Positions 52,058 through 61,252 of a stretch of DNA of 64,000 bases are shown here, in pieces. Position 1 is the first letter of the stretch. Each line of letters opens with the position of its first letter. The notes beneath the pieces were generated by a model that was not told the DNA's origin, made no database searches, and worked only from the letters and a program-made list of their open reading frames with translations. The stretch comes from Paenibacillus sp. E222 (GTDB lineage Bacteria > Bacillota > Bacilli > Paenibacillales > Paenibacillaceae), in the NCBI RefSeq assembly GCF_013401555.1, contig NZ_CP058552.1, forward strand, positions 2,170,001 to 2,234,000, read 5' to 3'. A program made the translations under genes and the position numbers.

Positions 52058-53624
52058 TGAACATTCAGCGGTGGAATCGATTGCATCCTCCATACCGTGG
52101 AGGGAACATGGGATTGGACACGTATACAAGGCGTACTCGGTGAAAGAGGCATTACAGCAAATGACGGCACATCAGGTCCATATTATCATCACCGATATTC
52201 GTATGCCGGGCTTGTCCGGTCTGGATCTGGTAAGTCATATTCGGCAAAAGTGGGAGCGGACCAAATGTATCATTTTATCCGGACACGCGTCCTTTGATTA
52301 TGCGAAGCAGGCACTCCGTCATGGAACAGTAAGTTACCTGCTGAAGCCCGTACGGGATGAGGAGCTGATCGAAGCGGTGCAGCAGGCCTCCGTCCAGATT
52401 CGGCTGGAGGGAGAGAAACAGTTGATGCATCAGCGCGCCATGTATTCGGTGAGGGAACATTTACCCGAGAAGCGGGCGGGATTAATGAAGGATGTACTGC
52501 TTGGACATAAATTTGCAGAGAGCGAACTTGTGGAGAAGCTGGAGCAATTGGAGATTGGATTCCGTCCCCAGGATAAAATGCAGCTGCTGCTCATCCGCTA
52601 TGATGACCCACAGCCCACACACAAGGCATTCCGTCTGATGAAATACGCCATCTCCAACGTGGTGGAAGAAATTTTTGGCAGCAGCTATCATCTCTGCCAT
52701 ACGGATGATGCGTATGATGATCTCGTCTTCATGGCAAGTCCGAAACAGGCACAGTCTGAACCTGAACTGCTGATGGGGCGGCTCGGAGAACGGCTGCTTC
52801 ACAGTGTGAAGCAGTATTTAAACGCCACCATTTCACTGTCAGTCAGCCGGATAGGCCGTTTTCCGGATCAGGTTCCACAATTATATCATCAGGCTGTAAG
52901 TGCCTTGCGCAAGCAGGCGGAAGCGGGCAAAGGACTGCATCTCAATGCGGCTGCCGACTCCCATGGAGCAACATTGAAATCACTTTCGGCGCTCTATGAG
53001 CCACCCGGACTGACCGCACTGCTGGAAGCAGGACGGATGGAGGACGCGAGTAACAAGATTGATTCGATTTTCGCCGAGTTATCGGATAGTGTGTTCCCGG
53101 AGCATGTCTATGTTGCTTTTCACTATCTCGCAGCAGCCTTCTCGTACATGGCTCATCGGGAGGGCAGGCAGTTGTCCGATGTCCTCGGTGAGCAGTATCA
53201 GCAACTGTTGAAGGACGGCTACGGCGTGTCACTTCGGAGTCTGGAAGCCTGGACCCGTAGCGTGATGGAACAATGGGCTCGAAGCACAAAGGACACAGGC
53301 CAGGAAAATGGATCGAACATGATCAGACAGGTCCAGCAATGGATTGACCACCATCTGGGCGAAGATCTTTCCTTGCAGGTTATAGCCGGGGAAGTGCATC
53401 TGCACCCGGTTTACTTGTCCAAAATGTATAAACAATCGACGGGTGAAGGCATCAGTGATTACATTATCCGTTCCCGAATGGAACGTGCTGTTCACTTGCT
53501 GAAGCACACGGCTATGAAGATTTATGAAGTCGGTCAGGAAGTGGGATATAACAATACCCCTTATTTCATTCAAGTCTTCCGCAAACATTATGGCCTGACC
53601 CCGCAGGATTTTCGGAACGGTTAA
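52032..53624 (+). CDS. YesN-type AraC response regulator
   Basis: A 530-residue protein: receiver domain (1-120) with acidic residues VDDE, phosphoacceptor D55 in IIITDIRMPGLSG and K105 in YLLKPVRDEE; a long middle region; and a C-terminal AraC HTH pair (about 430-530; LSLQVIAGEVHLHPVYLSKMYKQSTGEGISDYI, YEVGQEVGYNNTPYFIQVFRKHYGLTPQDFR). The ATG at 52032 follows GAGGAGG at about 10 bases; a much earlier in-frame ATG lies inside the kinase gene and is not used. It probably activates the adjacent transport genes. Confidence 0.94.
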   Translation: MMNLMVVDDEHSAVESIASSIPWREHGIGHVYKAYSVKEALQQMTAHQVHIIITDIRMPGLSGLDLVSHIRQKWERTKCIILSGHASFDYAKQALRHGTVSYLLKPVRDEELIEAVQQASVQIRLEGEKQLMHQRAMYSVREHLPEKRAGLMKDVLLGHKFAESELVEKLEQLEIGFRPQDKMQLLLIRYDDPQPTHKAFRLMKYAISNVVEEIFGSSYHLCHTDDAYDDLVFMASPKQAQSEPELLMGRLGERLLHSVKQYLNATISLSVSRIGRFPDQVPQLYHQAVSALRKQAEAGKGLHLNAAADSHGATLKSLSALYEPPGLTALLEAGRMEDASNKIDSIFAELSDSVFPEHVYVAFHYLAAAFSYMAHREGRQLSDVLGEQYQQLLKDGYGVSLRSLEAWTRSVMEQWARSTKDTGQENGSNMIRQVQQWIDHHLGEDLSLQVIAGEVHLHPVYLSKMYKQSTGEGISDYIIRSRMERAVHLLKHTAMKIYEVGQEVGYNNTPYFIQVFRKHYGLTPQDFRNG

Positions 53625-53723
53625 CAAATCAATATGAACATTGAAATTGTGATATATGTTTGCTTCCCCGGCTGCACTATCCTTTTCATGTAAGGGCATT
53701 CAAAGTGATTGAGGAGGGGTTTC

Positions 53724-55376
53724 ATGTATAGAAAAATGATGACTGCATTGCTTGCACTGACGATGGTTGCCGTAACGGCATGCAGTTCGGGGGCAAAGGA
53801 AGAACCATCCAAGGAAGCGGCTGCGCCACTTGCGCTGCAAGACGGTAAGTATGAACCTGCGGTTCAGATGAGCTATTTGCGAGCCTGGAATGATGATACA
53901 AAGTTCAAGAACGGAGAGACTGCACAGAACAACGTGCACACCAAATGGGCCAAAGAGCGTCTGGGCATCGACCTGACCACGCCTTGGGCTGTGTCCGTGA
54001 CCAATGATGCTTTTTATACGAAGCTTCGTCTCTCCCTGTCGGCTAACGAGGAGATGCCGGATATCGTCTCCATCCGTGGGGACTACAATCTGGTGCGTGA
54101 GTTGATTGAGTCGGGTAAATTCGCCGATGCAGGTGAACTGTTCGACAAGTATGCATCCGACACATGGAAAGGGGCTGCTGAATCCGCACCGGAAGAGTGG
54201 TACCCGTACATGTATGAAGGCAAACGGTATGGTATTCCGATCTTTGACTATGCTTACAACGGCGACCCGGTTATGTTTATCCGTGAAGACTGGCTGAAGA
54301 AGCTGGGACTGGAAGAACCCAAAACGATCGATGAGCTCGTGACGGTGATGGATGCATTTACGAATCAGGACCCGGATGGTAACGGTAAAAAGGATACGTA
54401 CGGTCTGACGGTCGGCATGAAAAATGCCCTCAATACCTGGATGACTGAATCCGGCTGGATCTTCGGCATGTACAACACGATGCCAGGACAGTGGAATCTG
54501 AATGCAGAAGGAACACTGGAATACGGCTCGGTTCAACCGGGTGTGAAAGAAGGACTTGCAACGATGAAAGACTGGTTGTCCAAAGGCTATCTGCCGAAGG
54601 AAGCCGGCGTATATGATGAGATCAAGGCAGCTGAACTGTTTACAGCAGGCAAAGCCGGAATCATTGTGGGACCACACTGGATGCCGAACTGGCCGATCGA
54701 TGATGTGAAGAAAAATGTGGACGGCGCTACCTACAAAGCCATTGCCCTGCCAACCGGACCGACTGGCGAGAGCCATCACCACGGTTCAGGTGCCAGCAAC
54801 GGGGTTGTGTTGATCAACAAGGATATGGCAAACCCAGAAATTTTCTTCACATATCAAAATTATTTGTTCGATAACTTCGCTAATCCAGAAGTGGGTGGGG
54901 AGTTCGAACATGGCTTTGCCCAAGGATATGACTTTGATATCGTAGATGGTAAAGTGCTTGGTGAAGCTGAAGTGAAAGATGGGGTATCCCCCCTCAAATA
55001 CACAATTACGTATGACGGTGCACGGATTCCGAACCTGATGATGGATACATTGGCAGAACTCGCTACAGGCAAGCAGCCTGAAACACCATTTGAGAAAAAT
55101 ACAAAAATTGCCAACAAACCTGAAGTGTTCGCTGCGGCTCAAGTCGTGGTAGCTCATAAGGATGATGCAATCAAGAACAAATTCACGGGTGCACCGACGG
55201 ATACGATGAAGATGAAAAAAGATGCACTCGACAAGTTGGAGAAAGATACGTTCAGCAAAATCATTTATGGTCAGATTGGCATCGATGAATTCGACGCGTT
55301 CGTAACGAAGTGGAAATCCATGGGTGGCGATCAAATCACAACGGAAGTCAATGAATGGTTCAAAACAGTCAATTAA
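53724..55376 (+). CDS. Extracellular solute-binding lipoprotein (LplA-type)
   Basis: A 550-residue lipoprotein: signal MYRKMMTALLALTMVAVTAC with lipobox Cys20, then a mature family-1 binding protein with MSYLRAWNDDTKFKNGETAQNN, EEMPDIVSIRGDYNLV, GIPIFDYAYNGDPVMFIREDWLKKLGLEEPKTIDELVTVMDAFTNQDPDGNGKKDTYGLTVG, where DPDGNGKKD looks like a calcium loop. It delivers an oligosaccharide to the LplB/LplC permeases located on the other side of the YesM/YesN genes. The ATG at 53724 follows GAGGAGGGG; an in-frame TTG at 53709 is inside that site. Confidence 0.94.
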   Translation: MYRKMMTALLALTMVAVTACSSGAKEEPSKEAAAPLALQDGKYEPAVQMSYLRAWNDDTKFKNGETAQNNVHTKWAKERLGIDLTTPWAVSVTNDAFYTKLRLSLSANEEMPDIVSIRGDYNLVRELIESGKFADAGELFDKYASDTWKGAAESAPEEWYPYMYEGKRYGIPIFDYAYNGDPVMFIREDWLKKLGLEEPKTIDELVTVMDAFTNQDPDGNGKKDTYGLTVGMKNALNTWMTESGWIFGMYNTMPGQWNLNAEGTLEYGSVQPGVKEGLATMKDWLSKGYLPKEAGVYDEIKAAELFTAGKAGIIVGPHWMPNWPIDDVKKNVDGATYKAIALPTGPTGESHHHGSGASNGVVLINKDMANPEIFFTYQNYLFDNFANPEVGGEFEHGFAQGYDFDIVDGKVLGEAEVKDGVSPLKYTITYDGARIPNLMMDTLAELATGKQPETPFEKNTKIANKPEVFAAAQVVVAHKDDAIKNKFTGAPTDTMKMKKDALDKLEKDTFSKIIYGQIGIDEFDAFVTKWKSMGGDQITTEVNEWFKTVN

Positions 55377-55443
55377 TACCGTGAATGGTTTACGAGATGA
55401 ATCATACTAAAGTAATACAAGAAGGAAGAAGTATTTCGTAAAT

Positions 55444-55490
55444 ACACCGGATTTGGGCGGGAAATCGCCTGAATTCCGGTGTTTTTATTT
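55444..55490 (+). terminator. Terminator of the YesMN-LplA unit
   Basis: ACACCGGA and TCCGGTGT with an inner GGGCG/CGCCT stem, followed by TTTTTATTTT. Confidence 0.9.
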
Positions 55491-55539
55491 TGCGTGGGGG
55501 ATGCATAGACATGTATGGAAGAGCTTATCCATTCATTTC

Positions 55540-55596
55540 TTGACGTACAACCGTACGTAAGACTTATTGTTTCGCAGATGCGCGAGAGAGTAGAAT
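55540..55596 (+). promoter_or_regulatory. Possible promoter and palindrome upstream of the DUF6138-like gene
   Basis: The stretch 55377-55680 holds the terminator above and this region. ACGTAC-AACC-GTACGT (55543-55558) is a perfect 6-bp inverted repeat. TTGTTT (55567-55572) and TAGAAT (55591-55596) with an 18-base spacer form a weak promoter candidate. Confidence 0.35.
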
Positions 55597-55680
55597 AATA
55601 AGTAATATACGAACATCAATACGTATTTTTAGCATAGATGGTTTGAGCAATGATCTGATTAATGGGAAGGCGGTCGAAGC

Positions 55681-57369
55681 ATGAGTACACGCTATGATCA
55701 GGCAATGGAAGAGATGATTGAGGTAATTGAACAATGGTTTGATGAACAGTTGAAGCGGGAAGACCTGGAAAAGGCAGTGAAGCGAACAACGCTGCAAATG
55801 GGAATCTTTAATGATATTTTGCTGGATTACAGACCTGGACGGACTACGTTAGACAGTGTGGACCTTGGATTGGATGAAGGATTGAAATCAAAGAATGCAG
55901 GCCCATTTACCGAGGAACAGGTGCGGAATGAAATTCAGCCCAAGCTTATAGAAGTGGTTCAAGGAAAATTAGACAAGCTGGCGGATACACCCTTGATCGA
56001 CTATCGGTTTACCTTTCGCGGGAAATTCCCAACGACAGAAGGAAAGCTGCAAGTGACCATGCTCGAATATATCAACGAAGGGAAAAGGCAGCAGTTGCTT
56101 GAGCGCATTCATACATACGTAGACCAAAAGCTGCTGAATGGTACATATCCAACAAAGCCGTTGGAATCCTTTTTTTTGACGCGTCACCTGCTTGACCCGA
56201 AATTGTTCCCTGAACTGGACGTAGCGTGGACTATAGCGCAATATGATCGTATTCAGGAGTTAAATAAAGGACGTCAGGAAGCCCTGGCGGAGCATCGTGG
56301 TGATATTATTCGCGCAATAACGTCATGGGCAGAGCATTATTTTTTGCCACGCTACTTTGATGTACAGCCTTCTGCGTACAGCACCAATGTATATACACTT
56401 AAGCCAGGTGCTTCTTTGGAGGAGGACCAGCTTCAGAGTGAGCATGGGCATCATGTGGTACAGCCTATTGATCTGCTGCTGTATGCAGCCGTGATGATTC
56501 TTCGATATGAGCCTAGTTACAGTAAACCGAAAGGCCTCAACTTCCTGGAGCTGGCGAAACAGCTTGGCAGTAACCGAGCAGCGCGCATGATGACGGAAGG
56601 TAGCGGAACCTATGCCAAGGAAGATATCTATTTGAAAAATGAGCATGTGGAATGCACAGCCAACGATGTGTTCTCGATCATTACCATCATCATTCGCAAG
56701 GAAGAAGCAGCTGCCTACGAACAAGCCATTGCTTTTATCACCCGTTTGCTGAAGCAGGGTTTCCCCAAGAGTTACAAGATCAAGCTCAAATCCAGCGTGA
56801 AGCAGTATCTGCCTATTAAAGGTCTCGCGAAGTCGGATACGCATCGATTTTTCGCAAACCTACTTGAGTACCCGGAGCTGCATCCGCTGCTTGAAGAATA
56901 TGCACGTGCAGCAATCGAAGAGTTCGAATTTTATGCGGATACAGAGGGTGAAAAGAACTGTATGCCAGGCAGTTACGCAACCTTCGGACTTGGACTGGCA
57001 GATGAACGGTATTTCCCGTTGGTTGAATATTACATGGGAGAAGTGGATGATGAGCACCAGTTGGTACAGGATAAATTCACCGCTGCCTTTGCTGAGACAC
57101 AAGGTGTAACGGCAAGCACGGTACCTGCATTAGTTGCCTGTTTGCTTCGTTCTACGGATTCTTTGAAGCTGAAGATTCAGCCAGAGTTGGAGAATGAGGA
57201 TAAGCTTGAACTTTTGGTCCAATCGTTGCATGGGATGGAAACCTATGAAGTGGAGCGTGTGCTGTATCCGATTTGGGGGAAGGTAGAGAAGCTTGCAACG
57301 CTGGCACGCAAGGCGGATGGTAGACGGAAAGAGTTGCTGCTAGAGCTGTTAAAAGCTGCAGGGAAATAA
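55681..57369 (+). CDS. Uncharacterised protein, DUF6138-like
   Basis: A 562-residue soluble, mostly helical protein with no signal peptide or membrane segment. It starts MSTRYDQAMEEMIEVIEQWFDEQLKREDLEKA and has repeated acidic/helical blocks, a central DLLLYAAVMILRYEPSYSKPKGLNFLELAKQLGSNRAARMM segment and a helix-repeat-like C-terminus. I match it only tentatively to the DUF6138 family of Bacillota; no function or catalytic motif is visible. GGAAGGCGG lies before the ATG. It is co-directional with the FGE-like gene 69 bases on and lies at the left edge of a T7SS-like effector island, so a role as immunity or accessory protein is possible but unproven. Confidence 0.6.
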   Translation: MSTRYDQAMEEMIEVIEQWFDEQLKREDLEKAVKRTTLQMGIFNDILLDYRPGRTTLDSVDLGLDEGLKSKNAGPFTEEQVRNEIQPKLIEVVQGKLDKLADTPLIDYRFTFRGKFPTTEGKLQVTMLEYINEGKRQQLLERIHTYVDQKLLNGTYPTKPLESFFLTRHLLDPKLFPELDVAWTIAQYDRIQELNKGRQEALAEHRGDIIRAITSWAEHYFLPRYFDVQPSAYSTNVYTLKPGASLEEDQLQSEHGHHVVQPIDLLLYAAVMILRYEPSYSKPKGLNFLELAKQLGSNRAARMMTEGSGTYAKEDIYLKNEHVECTANDVFSIITIIIRKEEAAAYEQAIAFITRLLKQGFPKSYKIKLKSSVKQYLPIKGLAKSDTHRFFANLLEYPELHPLLEEYARAAIEEFEFYADTEGEKNCMPGSYATFGLGLADERYFPLVEYYMGEVDDEHQLVQDKFTAAFAETQGVTASTVPALVACLLRSTDSLKLKIQPELENEDKLELLVQSLHGMETYEVERVLYPIWGKVEKLATLARKADGRRKELLLELLKAAGK

Positions 57370-57438
57370 GGATATATCCGTGAGGACTTTTCAAGGTTAA
57401 TGTGATGTATGAGGATACAGGTAAAGGTGGGTGAGTAT

Positions 57439-58491
57439 ATGGGGCCATTGAATCGGGATGCATGGAAAGGCTTATCTGCTCAGGAAAAAGAGAAGCGGCT
57501 GCGTGATTTGGTCAATCATTTTCCCAAAGGTATGAAGTATGAGGGATTGGAGACATTTGAACGATTCGGTCAGCGAATCGAGACAGGTGTATTTTCGTAT
57601 GATGAGCAGCGATTTGTGTTTGTGCCTGGTGATCGGGTGACACTTGGATGGGATCGTTGGCAGGATGGGATGAACGAGGAGACTTCCTCAGATTTTCTGG
57701 AGACGGTCAGTGAGTATGGTGTGGAGGATGTGGATTCTTTTTTAAGTAGCCAGATGTCTCCGGTTAGGGACGTGCACATTGCTCCCATGCTGGTGGAGTG
57801 CAGCAGCCATTCCCTTGGTTGGATTGAAGTGACGGAAGCTGAAGCGATGGCGCAGGAGAATGCCTATTTTGCAGAAGAATTGGAGAAGTTTAAGTTGTCC
57901 GATCTGAACCAGTATGAACTGCATCAAGAGTTCCGTCTGGTTCGTCAAAATGAGGCAGTACAGATATTTTGGTTCAATGAAGATTTGACGCTGGAGTACC
58001 TCATCGATGAAGAAGAAAAAGCAGGTTTTGGTTTGCTTACTGAAGATGAGTGGGAGTATCTGTACGGAGGGGGCTGCCGCACGTTATTTCCATGGGGAGA
58101 CAGCTTCGACTACACGTTGAAATTGAAGCATTTTGGAAGCCTCGAAGAGGTGGAGGGAATTGTGGATGAATCGATAGAGCCGGACCCTTCCCTATTCGTC
58201 GAGAATGACCGTCCGTATGATTTGGAGCTGCCCAACTTTTTTGGTGTCCAGTTTGCTGGAGATCCCTATAATTATGAGCTTACGCTTGATGGATCTGGAA
58301 ACATGATGCCCAAAGGTGGCGACGGTGGCGCGATGATCTGTGGTGGGATGGGACCGTTGGTCGGCTTCCTACCGGCTGCGGCCGTATACTATCGTGATGG
58401 TAATGCAGGTGAGTTGGACTGGGAGGATATGATCGATTACATGAACTATCGGAGAGTGATTCGTTTAACTGACTTGGCAAGGGAATTTTGA
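57439..58491 (+). CDS. Formylglycine-generating-enzyme-like protein, probably catalytically inactive
   Basis: A 350-residue cytoplasmic protein with a diverged sulfatase-modifying factor domain. Near 200-222 it has LLTEDEWEYLYGGGCRTLFPWGD, the FGE signature LPTEAEWEYAARGG...PWGD. The C-terminal FGE block, normally with RGGSW and NxGFR, is replaced by GNMMPKGGDGGAMICGGMGP and YYRDGNAGELDW, so the active-site cysteines are not conserved. The N-terminal 190 residues are not recognised. The ATG at 57439 follows GGTGGGTGAG; one at 57409 lacks a site. It sits between the DUF6138-like gene and the effector module. Confidence 0.62.
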   Translation: MGPLNRDAWKGLSAQEKEKRLRDLVNHFPKGMKYEGLETFERFGQRIETGVFSYDEQRFVFVPGDRVTLGWDRWQDGMNEETSSDFLETVSEYGVEDVDSFLSSQMSPVRDVHIAPMLVECSSHSLGWIEVTEAEAMAQENAYFAEELEKFKLSDLNQYELHQEFRLVRQNEAVQIFWFNEDLTLEYLIDEEEKAGFGLLTEDEWEYLYGGGCRTLFPWGDSFDYTLKLKHFGSLEEVEGIVDESIEPDPSLFVENDRPYDLELPNFFGVQFAGDPYNYELTLDGSGNMMPKGGDGGAMICGGMGPLVGFLPAAAVYYRDGNAGELDWEDMIDYMNYRRVIRLTDLAREF

Positions 58492-58678
58492 GTGTTAATA
58501 AATTAGTAAGGGTACAGCAGCATTTGCTGTGCCTCTATTCATTTTTTGGGTAAATATAATCAGGTTGATCATCCCAATATCAGGAGCGTGGGCGCATTGA
58601 GCACAGCTGCATATCCTTTTACAATAAAATGATAGACTTTTACATAACATGTTCAATCTTATATTAAGGAAAAGGGGA

Positions 58679-59491
58679 ATGACTTTGCCTTCATATACAT
58701 CGTTTGAATGTTCTGGCCGAGAGGCCTTGTTTCTGTTTCAACTGATGAATATTCCCGAAGCAGAACAGCTTCTCCGGGATCTCAATAATCCTTCCTTGGA
58801 GGGTGAGCAGGCGGAGGGTATGTATAAACAAGTTGTTAACCGTCTGGTTAAAGATAGTGTCATTGAAGTAGAGGATGGGCAAGTCACTATAGATCGGCAA
58901 GTACATAACCTGCTGATGGGGTGTAAGCTCAGTAGTGCAGTTATCCGGCTTGAACTGCATATCGTGGATGGTGAATCGTCCGTGACTTATGGTTTTTTAT
59001 CAGGCATGCAAATTGTGGAATGGGTATGGATGCCCGCACGGGATCAGGCGGTACTGTCTTCTTTCAAAGAATTACAGGATCTGTTCCAACTCATGGGGAA
59101 CCGGATTGAGTTGCCCAATACGGCAGAGGAAATGTTGCGCACAGCCATTCAGGCAGAAACGTTGCAGCAACTATTCGCGTTACCGATCGGATCAGACGTC
59201 GAGTCCACTCAATCGATTTTACAGCAGGACCATCACCTCAATGAGTCGTTGATCAACGAGTTATCCCATGCTTTCGTGACGATCTTAAGACAGGGGCAGT
59301 TTGATGTGTACACTCGCGGGACGGAGGGCAAGCCGCAAACCATTTATTTTCTGGGCAGTACCGGTGGCAATTGGTTATTCCTTGAAGGGAAAGATACAGA
59401 TCTGACCGCATTCAAGGTGACCGAAGAAGAGGTGGTGCAGAGTCTATTTTTGCTAACGACACGTTCATTATCTATGTTGCCTCTGGTCTAA
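58679..59491 (+). CDS. Uncharacterised cytoplasmic protein of the effector module (EspG-like?)
   Basis: About 270 residues, acidic, with no membrane segment. It begins with a winged-helix-like stretch (ALFLFQLMNIPEAEQLLRDL, MYKQVVNRLVKDSVIEVEDGQVTIDRQVHNLL) followed by alternating strands (IRLELHIVDGESSVTYGFLSG; FDVYTRGTEGKPQTIYFLGSTGGNWLFLEG). This layout is reminiscent of EspG-type ESX secretion chaperones, but I cannot claim homology. The ATG at 58679 follows AAGGA by 8 bases. It is 42 bases upstream of the WXG-like effector gene, so a chaperone role is a reasonable hypothesis. Confidence 0.55.
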   Translation: MTLPSYTSFECSGREALFLFQLMNIPEAEQLLRDLNNPSLEGEQAEGMYKQVVNRLVKDSVIEVEDGQVTIDRQVHNLLMGCKLSSAVIRLELHIVDGESSVTYGFLSGMQIVEWVWMPARDQAVLSSFKELQDLFQLMGNRIELPNTAEEMLRTAIQAETLQQLFALPIGSDVESTQSILQQDHHLNESLINELSHAFVTILRQGQFDVYTRGTEGKPQTIYFLGSTGGNWLFLEGKDTDLTAFKVTEEEVVQSLFLLTTRSLSMLPLV

Positions 59492-59533
59492 ACCACGTGT
59501 AATCATCTACGCAAGTCGAAGGAGGAATTCCAA

Positions 59534-60496
59534 TTGACCAAAATTATCATGAAAGCGGACTACCTGAACTCCCTCGCACAGCAGATTGAACAGGTTACCG
59601 CACAACTGCAGCAGGTGGATGGCGCTCTGCAACGTTCCATTCAGGGTGCAGTCTGGCAGTCGGGGAATCGTCAAACTATCATCGGTTTATACCAGACACA
59701 CCAGCAACGGTTTCAGAACGCTGGACAGAATATGCAGCAACTGGCGGCATTTGTGAAAACCACCCGTGAGCGAATGGAACAGGAGGATCAATCAGGTGGT
59801 ACATTTGGGCTGACCGGAATTAATCCAATCGCTCCATTTGACGGACCAGGAAGCACGGTAGGAACACTGACGGGAGCCGCGGCTGTTGCCCGGTTGGGAT
59901 ATCGCGTGAAAAATGGCTACATGGTCAAGCCGCAGCTGGACCGGAATACGCCGCGTATTTTGGTTCGTGAAAGTTACGATTCGGTCAAAGATAACAAGAT
60001 TGTGAACGGAAGACCAAGAGACTACAAAATTCATTATGTCCGTGACATCGAAGCCAAACTTACTAATGGAACCGCTACCCCGCAGATCAAGGAAATAGCC
60101 TCTATGGTCAAGCCGGGTTATGCGGTCAAATCTGCATTAACGGACAAATTGGGATGGGCAAGTGTTGGCATTGATGTTTTCACTGATACCCAGGAGAACA
60201 TTAGCCATAATGCGTCTAGTGACAAAGTTGCTGGCGATATCATCGGTAACGTTGTTGTCGGCGGGGCAACAACCGTTGGCGCGACACTTCTGACAGCGGC
60301 TATTCTGCCTGCAGCAGCACCTGTGTTGGCAGTAGGCGCAGTTGGTTTAGGCGTATCCGTAGGCCTGACTTATCTTGCGGAAGGGATAACCATGAATATG
60401 GATTTGGATGGCGATGGGAAGGATGATTCTGTGAAGGATGTCGTTAAGCATGGTGCAAAGAAAGCCTGGTCTACAGTAGCGGGGTGGTTTAAATAA
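59534..60496 (+). CDS. WXG100-like protein with hydrophobic C-terminus, candidate T7SS membrane toxin
   Basis: A 320-residue protein. Residues 1-90 form a helical hairpin of WXG100 type (QQIEQVTAQLQQVDGALQ, turn at VWQSGN with W41 and G44, then a second helix). A Gly/Pro linker (90-110) follows, then a middle region (120-232). A strongly hydrophobic Gly/Ala/Val-rich segment (about 233-283, including GGATTVGATLLTAAILPAA) could insert in membranes, followed by an EF-hand-like DxDxDG run (D290-D298) and a basic amphipathic tail. It starts with TTG, 8 bases after GGAGG. The next gene, a six-helix membrane protein, follows with no gap. Confidence 0.68.
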   Translation: MTKIIMKADYLNSLAQQIEQVTAQLQQVDGALQRSIQGAVWQSGNRQTIIGLYQTHQQRFQNAGQNMQQLAAFVKTTRERMEQEDQSGGTFGLTGINPIAPFDGPGSTVGTLTGAAAVARLGYRVKNGYMVKPQLDRNTPRILVRESYDSVKDNKIVNGRPRDYKIHYVRDIEAKLTNGTATPQIKEIASMVKPGYAVKSALTDKLGWASVGIDVFTDTQENISHNASSDKVAGDIIGNVVVGGATTVGATLLTAAILPAAAPVLAVGAVGLGVSVGLTYLAEGITMNMDLDGDGKDDSVKDVVKHGAKKAWSTVAGWFK

Positions 60497-61234
60497 ATGG
60501 CAAGCAAAAAACGTAAAACTTCAACGACCAGCGCCTCGGTTTCTACGATGTATGAAGGAACGTCCTATCATCGGGATACATTCGAAAATTATCTGGCTGT
60601 ATATGCGGTAGATGGCATTCGATTCAGTGCGGGTACGCTGGTGCTTTTCTTTCTTAATATATTCCTGTTAATTCCCGTGTTCAGTGCTCCGTTCCAATCC
60701 GCATACGCCTATATTCTCCTACCGTTGCTAGCGGTGATGAATGTGTGGGCCATCGCGTTGATTGTGGCACCACGAAGGTTGCAGGTGAATTATGTCCTGT
60801 TTCGGGGTGTGTTTGGGATCGTCTGTTCTTTGGGTTTTATGGTCATTGTGCAAAAGTTCGCATACGGCATGTTAGGCCTTACAACGCCGTGGTACGCCAT
60901 TGGATCATTTGTTTTATATGGATTTGCATTATATCAGTATGCGAAGTTTCACTTGCGTAAACTGCAACAGTATCCTCAGCGGAAAAAAGGGGATAAGGGC
61001 GCTAGAATGCCAGTAGCTACGCTAACGATGTTAACGGGGGGTGGATATCTTCTGGCTAACATTTCACTGGCGTTTGTTACGCAGCAGACCGTAGCTGTCG
61101 TGCTCATCTGTGTCTATATTATGCTGGCTTTTGTTGTATTTCACTTTATTATGGATGTGCACCGATACTACTGGCTTCGCCAGGTGTTGAACAAGTCTGA
61201 TGAGGTTCATGCCAATAATAAAAACATAAAATGA
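60497..61234 (+). CDS. Six-helix membrane protein, candidate immunity protein
   Basis: A 245-residue protein with a basic, Ser/Thr-rich N-terminus and six predicted membrane helices (about 43-63, 69-91, 99-119, 131-149, 173-194 and 197-220), with a positive cytoplasmic loop near 152-171. No transporter motif is seen. The ATG follows the stop of the WXG-like gene directly, with GGGGTGG about 10 bases upstream inside that gene, so the two are made in fixed ratio. Membrane-active T7SS toxins such as TspA are neutralised by polytopic membrane proteins, so immunity is the leading hypothesis. Confidence 0.62.
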   Translation: MASKKRKTSTTSASVSTMYEGTSYHRDTFENYLAVYAVDGIRFSAGTLVLFFLNIFLLIPVFSAPFQSAYAYILLPLLAVMNVWAIALIVAPRRLQVNYVLFRGVFGIVCSLGFMVIVQKFAYGMLGLTTPWYAIGSFVLYGFALYQYAKFHLRKLQQYPQRKKGDKGARMPVATLTMLTGGGYLLANISLAFVTQQTVAVVLICVYIMLAFVVFHFIMDVHRYYWLRQVLNKSDEVHANNKNIK

Positions 61235-61252
61235 TAAAGGAGGACAATCACT

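Noticed and set aside
53700..54782. Long open frame opposite the LplA-type binding protein
   Set aside because: Antisense shadow of a strongly supported lipoprotein gene.
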